Below, piece after piece: positions 61,206 to 64,000 of a stretch of DNA of 64,000 nucleotides. Both the position numbers and the translations under genes were made by a program. A model generated the notes under the pieces. It searched no databases and was not told the DNA's origin. It saw only the letters and a list, made by a program, of their open reading frames with translations. The DNA comes from Symsagittifera roscoffensis. Lineage: Eukaryota; Xenacoelomorpha; Acoela; Convolutidae. How positions within the stretch are numbered: position 1 is the first letter of the stretch; each line of letters opens with the position of its first letter. The stretch lies in assembly GCF_963678635.1 (NCBI RefSeq), contig NC_087065.1, positions 13,990,743 to 14,054,742 on the forward strand, written 5' to 3'.

Positions 61206-63856
61206 CTTGTTCTAGTGAAGATTTCTCTACATCTAAAATGGACGAAACACACGTCTGATATCTAATTTGAGTCTAATTATCAGCCCTTCTTGCAATTCAT
61301 CTCAAAATTGATGAGACAAAGTCTCACCTAGTTCTCAGTTACTTCAAGATTTTGGTATGATCCGAAAAATAGAAGACAATTTTAAAGGATCATTTGCAGC
61401 AACTCAAATTAGCAGCGTTCATTCGTTTGAGCTTATTCAACTAAACCGTTATTTTTGGATCAAATGCGTAAGTATTTACACAGAAGCGCAGCTGCGCTTC
61501 GCAAACATAAGCGAGAATACGACAAAAAGCAGCTCAAAAAAATGCAAAAACAAGTAGAAATAAGCCTCGAATTAATAAGAAATCAGCTACGTCTCGGGTT
61601 CGATGTGCGAACTAGAAATTTTGAGTCTCACGCACTAACCACTCAGCTAAGTACGCTGAATCTTACAAACTAGCCACAAATAAAGCAGAGAACAGATGCT
61701 GTGATATTTCAAATGAGTCAAAGAGATCGTGATTATAGCAAACGTACCACTAAATAATTGAACTCTTTTATTTGCGAGTTAGCTTACAAAAAAAAGATGA
61801 TTCGTACTAATACACAAACGCTCGCAAGCTCACTAGTCTAAAAAGTTGATGCATAAAAAACTAAAGCGAAAATATTTTCTGGAAAGTCTTACTAAAAGTT
61901 TTCTCATTTTGAACACCAGTATTCCGAATAGACGTTAGAGCACGCATTTACCATTTCTAATAGAACAGGCTTATGAATTGCGTCAAAAACTGTAAGGTAT
62001 TAGATAAAATCACGTTGTAGCAGAAGTTAAATTGAAGCTCCGCCTCTCATCAAATTTCATCTAATGACAACCCTAAAAATTTACATCTCTTGTCCTAGTG
62101 AAGATTTCTCTACATCTAAAATGGACTAAACACACGTCTGATATCTAATTTGAGTCTAATTATCAGCCCTTCTTGCAATTTATCTCAAAATTGATGAGAC
62201 AAACTCTCACCTAGTCCTCAGTTACTTCAAGATTTTGGTATGATCCGAAAAATAGAAGACAATTTTAAAGGATCATTTGCAGCAACTCAAATTAGCAGCG
62301 TTCATTCGTTTGAGCTAATTCAACTAAACCGTTATTTTTGGATCAAATGCGTAAGTATTTACACAGAGGCGCAGCTGCGCTTCGCAAACATAAGCGAGAA
62401 TACGACAAAAAGCAGCTCAAAAAATGCAAAAACAAGTAGAAATAAGCCTAGAATTATTAAGAAATCAGCTACGTCTCGGGTTCGATGTGCGAACTAGAAA
62501 TTTTGAGTCTCACGCACTAACCACTCAGCTAAGCACGCTGAATCTTACAAACTAGCCACAAATAAAGCAGAGAACAGGTGCTGTGATATTTCAAATGAGT
62601 CAAAGAGATCGTGATTATAGCAAAGGTACCACTAAATAATTGAACTCTTTTATTTGCGAGTTAGCTTACAAAAAAAAAGAAGATTCGTACTAAAACACAA
62701 ACGCTCGCAAGCTCACTAGTCTAAAAAAGTGATGCATAAAAAACTAAAGCGAAAACATTTTTTGGAAAGTCTTACTAAAAGTTTTCTCATTTTGAACACC
62801 AGTATTCCGGTTAGACGTTAGAGCACGCATTAACCGTTTCTAATAGAACAGGCTTATGAATTGCGTCAAAAACTGTAAGGTATTAGATAAAATCACGTTG
62901 TAGCAGAAGTTAAATTGAAGCTCCGCCTCTCATCAAATTTCATCTAATGACAACCCTAAAAATTTACATCTCTTGTTCTAGTGAAGATTTCTCTACATCT
63001 AAAATGGACTAAACACACGTCTGATATCTAATTTGAGTCTAGATATCAGCCCTTCTTGCAATTTATCTCAAAATTGATGAGACAAAGTCTCACCTAGTCC
63101 TCAGTTACTTCAAGATTTTGGTATGATCCGAAAAATAGAAGACAATTTTAAAGGATCATTTGCAGCAACTCAAATTAGCAGCATTCATTCGTTTGAGCTA
63201 ATTCAACTAAACCGTTATTTTTGGATCAAATGCGTAAGTATTTACACAGAGGCGCAGCTGTGCTTCGCAAACATAAGCGAGAATACGACAAAAAGCAGCT
63301 CAATAAAATGCAAAAACAAGTAGAAATGAGCCTCGAATTAATAAGAAATCAGCTACGTCTCGGGTTCGATGTGCGAACTAGAAATTTTGAGTCCCACGCA
63401 CTAACCACTTAGCTAAGTACGCTGAATCTTACAAACTAGCCACAAATAAAGCAGAGAACAGATGCTGTGATATTTCAAATGAGTCAAAGAGATCGTGATT
63501 ATAGCAAACGTACCACTAAATAAGTGAACTCTTTTATTTGCGAGTTAGTTTACAAAAAAAAGAAGATTCGTACTAATACACAAACGCTCGCAAGCTCACT
63601 AGTCTAAAAAGTTGATGCATAAAAAACTAAAGCGAAAATATTTTCTGGAAAGTCTTACTAAAAGTTTTCTCATTTTTAACACCAGTATTCCGGTTAGACG
63701 TTAGAGCACGCATTTACCGTTTCTAATAGAACAGGCTTATGAATTGAGTCAAAAACTGTAAGGTATTAGATAAAATCACGTTGTTGCAGAAGTTAAATCG
63801 AAGCTCCGCCTCTCATAAATTTCATCTAATATATTCGACAACCCTAAAAATTTACA
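61206..63856. repeat. Three tandem 883-bp units carrying a SINE
   Basis: GTGAAGATTTCTCTACATC starts at 61215, 62098 and 62981, exactly 883 bases apart. The sequence leaves the repeat after CAACCCTAAAAATTTACATC near 63858. The units differ at few positions by eye. Each contains one copy of the dispersed SINE: ACACAGAGGCGCAGCTGCGCTTCGCAAAC at the left, a tRNA-like core, TTTTATTTGCGAGTTAGCTTA and CTCGCAAGCTCACTAGT at the right. Short frames starting MIRKIEDNFKGSF in each unit are judged non-coding, since frame changes occur between copies. Confidence 0.95.
61583..61659 (-). repeat. tRNA-like core of the SINE, unit 1
   Basis: On the minus strand: pairing ends TCAGC/GCTGA, D-arm AGCTGAGTGGTTAGTGC, an arm GAGACTC, and CATCGAACCC as a B box. 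It looks derived from a Leu- or Ser-type tRNA. Copies follow at 62466-62542 and about 63349-63425. Confidence 0.55.
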
Positions 63857-64000
63857 TCAGTTTTCGCGCCAGCAAGATTTGACTTTTGTGAACTCGAGCT
63901 TTCTTTGAGGTAATAAAATTTCAGAAAAAAACTTTACCTAGCACATAGTTCCTTCCCACTTTGCGAAGTAGTCTGAAACTTTATATCTTTCCAAAATCTC

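Noticed and set aside
61583-61659. A functional tRNA gene on the minus strand
   Set aside because: Stem pairing is incomplete and it is repeated within a SINE at fixed spacing.
61357-63323. Three copies of a 66- to 85-codon frame MIRKIEDNFKGSFAATQ
   Set aside because: Part of the 883-bp tandem unit and running through the SINE; the second copy shifts frame by a one-base change, so no coding constraint is seen.

Overview
This window is nuclear DNA of an invertebrate animal. It is AT-rich and intron-rich. The genes have GT-AG introns and animal-type products: a Rab-like GTPase, mitochondrial ribosomal protein L30, the CCT theta chaperonin subunit, an EF-hand rhomboid protease and a C2H2 zinc-finger protein. 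Between and inside them lie LINE, SINE, Ty3-like, hAT-like and foldback repeats. I see no bacterial operon structure. The phylum cannot be fixed from the sequence alone.

Layout. 751-3474 (+): the last three coding exons of a divergent Rab-like small GTPase. 5394-8851 (-): two-exon MRPL30. 11157-12091: a terminal-inverted-repeat (TIR) element. 12395-19127 (-): complete eight-exon CCT8, 568 aa. 19790-28110 (+): a dead LINE split by a 7,076-bp hAT-like element. That element has TIRs TAGGGTTGTGC...GCACAACCCTA, an 8-bp target duplication CCGGTGAC, and nine tandem copies of a ~0.8-kb unit. Each unit holds a 78-codon C2H2-finger ORF and an internal copy of the element's own terminus. 32255-33390 (+): a broken Ty3-type gag. 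34542-41783 (-): eight-exon RHBDL1/3-type rhomboid. 34940-35770: a foldback element in its last intron. 41924-42150: a tRNA-derived SINE. 42-49 kb: old decayed repeats. 49314-49778: a 465-bp MITE with an 8-bp duplication. 50894-52513 (-): a 539-aa two-finger protein in one exon. 58391-58580 (+): a TATA box and possible orphan first exon. 61206-63856: three near-identical 883-bp tandem units carrying a tRNA-like SINE.

The host genes are unrelated housekeeping and signalling genes with no sign of joint function. The unusual content is in the repeats. The best candidate for something undescribed is the hAT-like element at 20.1-27.2 kb: a transposon that has become a satellite array, with a repeated zinc-finger ORF whose C-terminus is encoded by the transposon end. 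Exon boundaries were called by eye from splice consensus, reading phase and homology remembered from the families. No search or alignment program was run.
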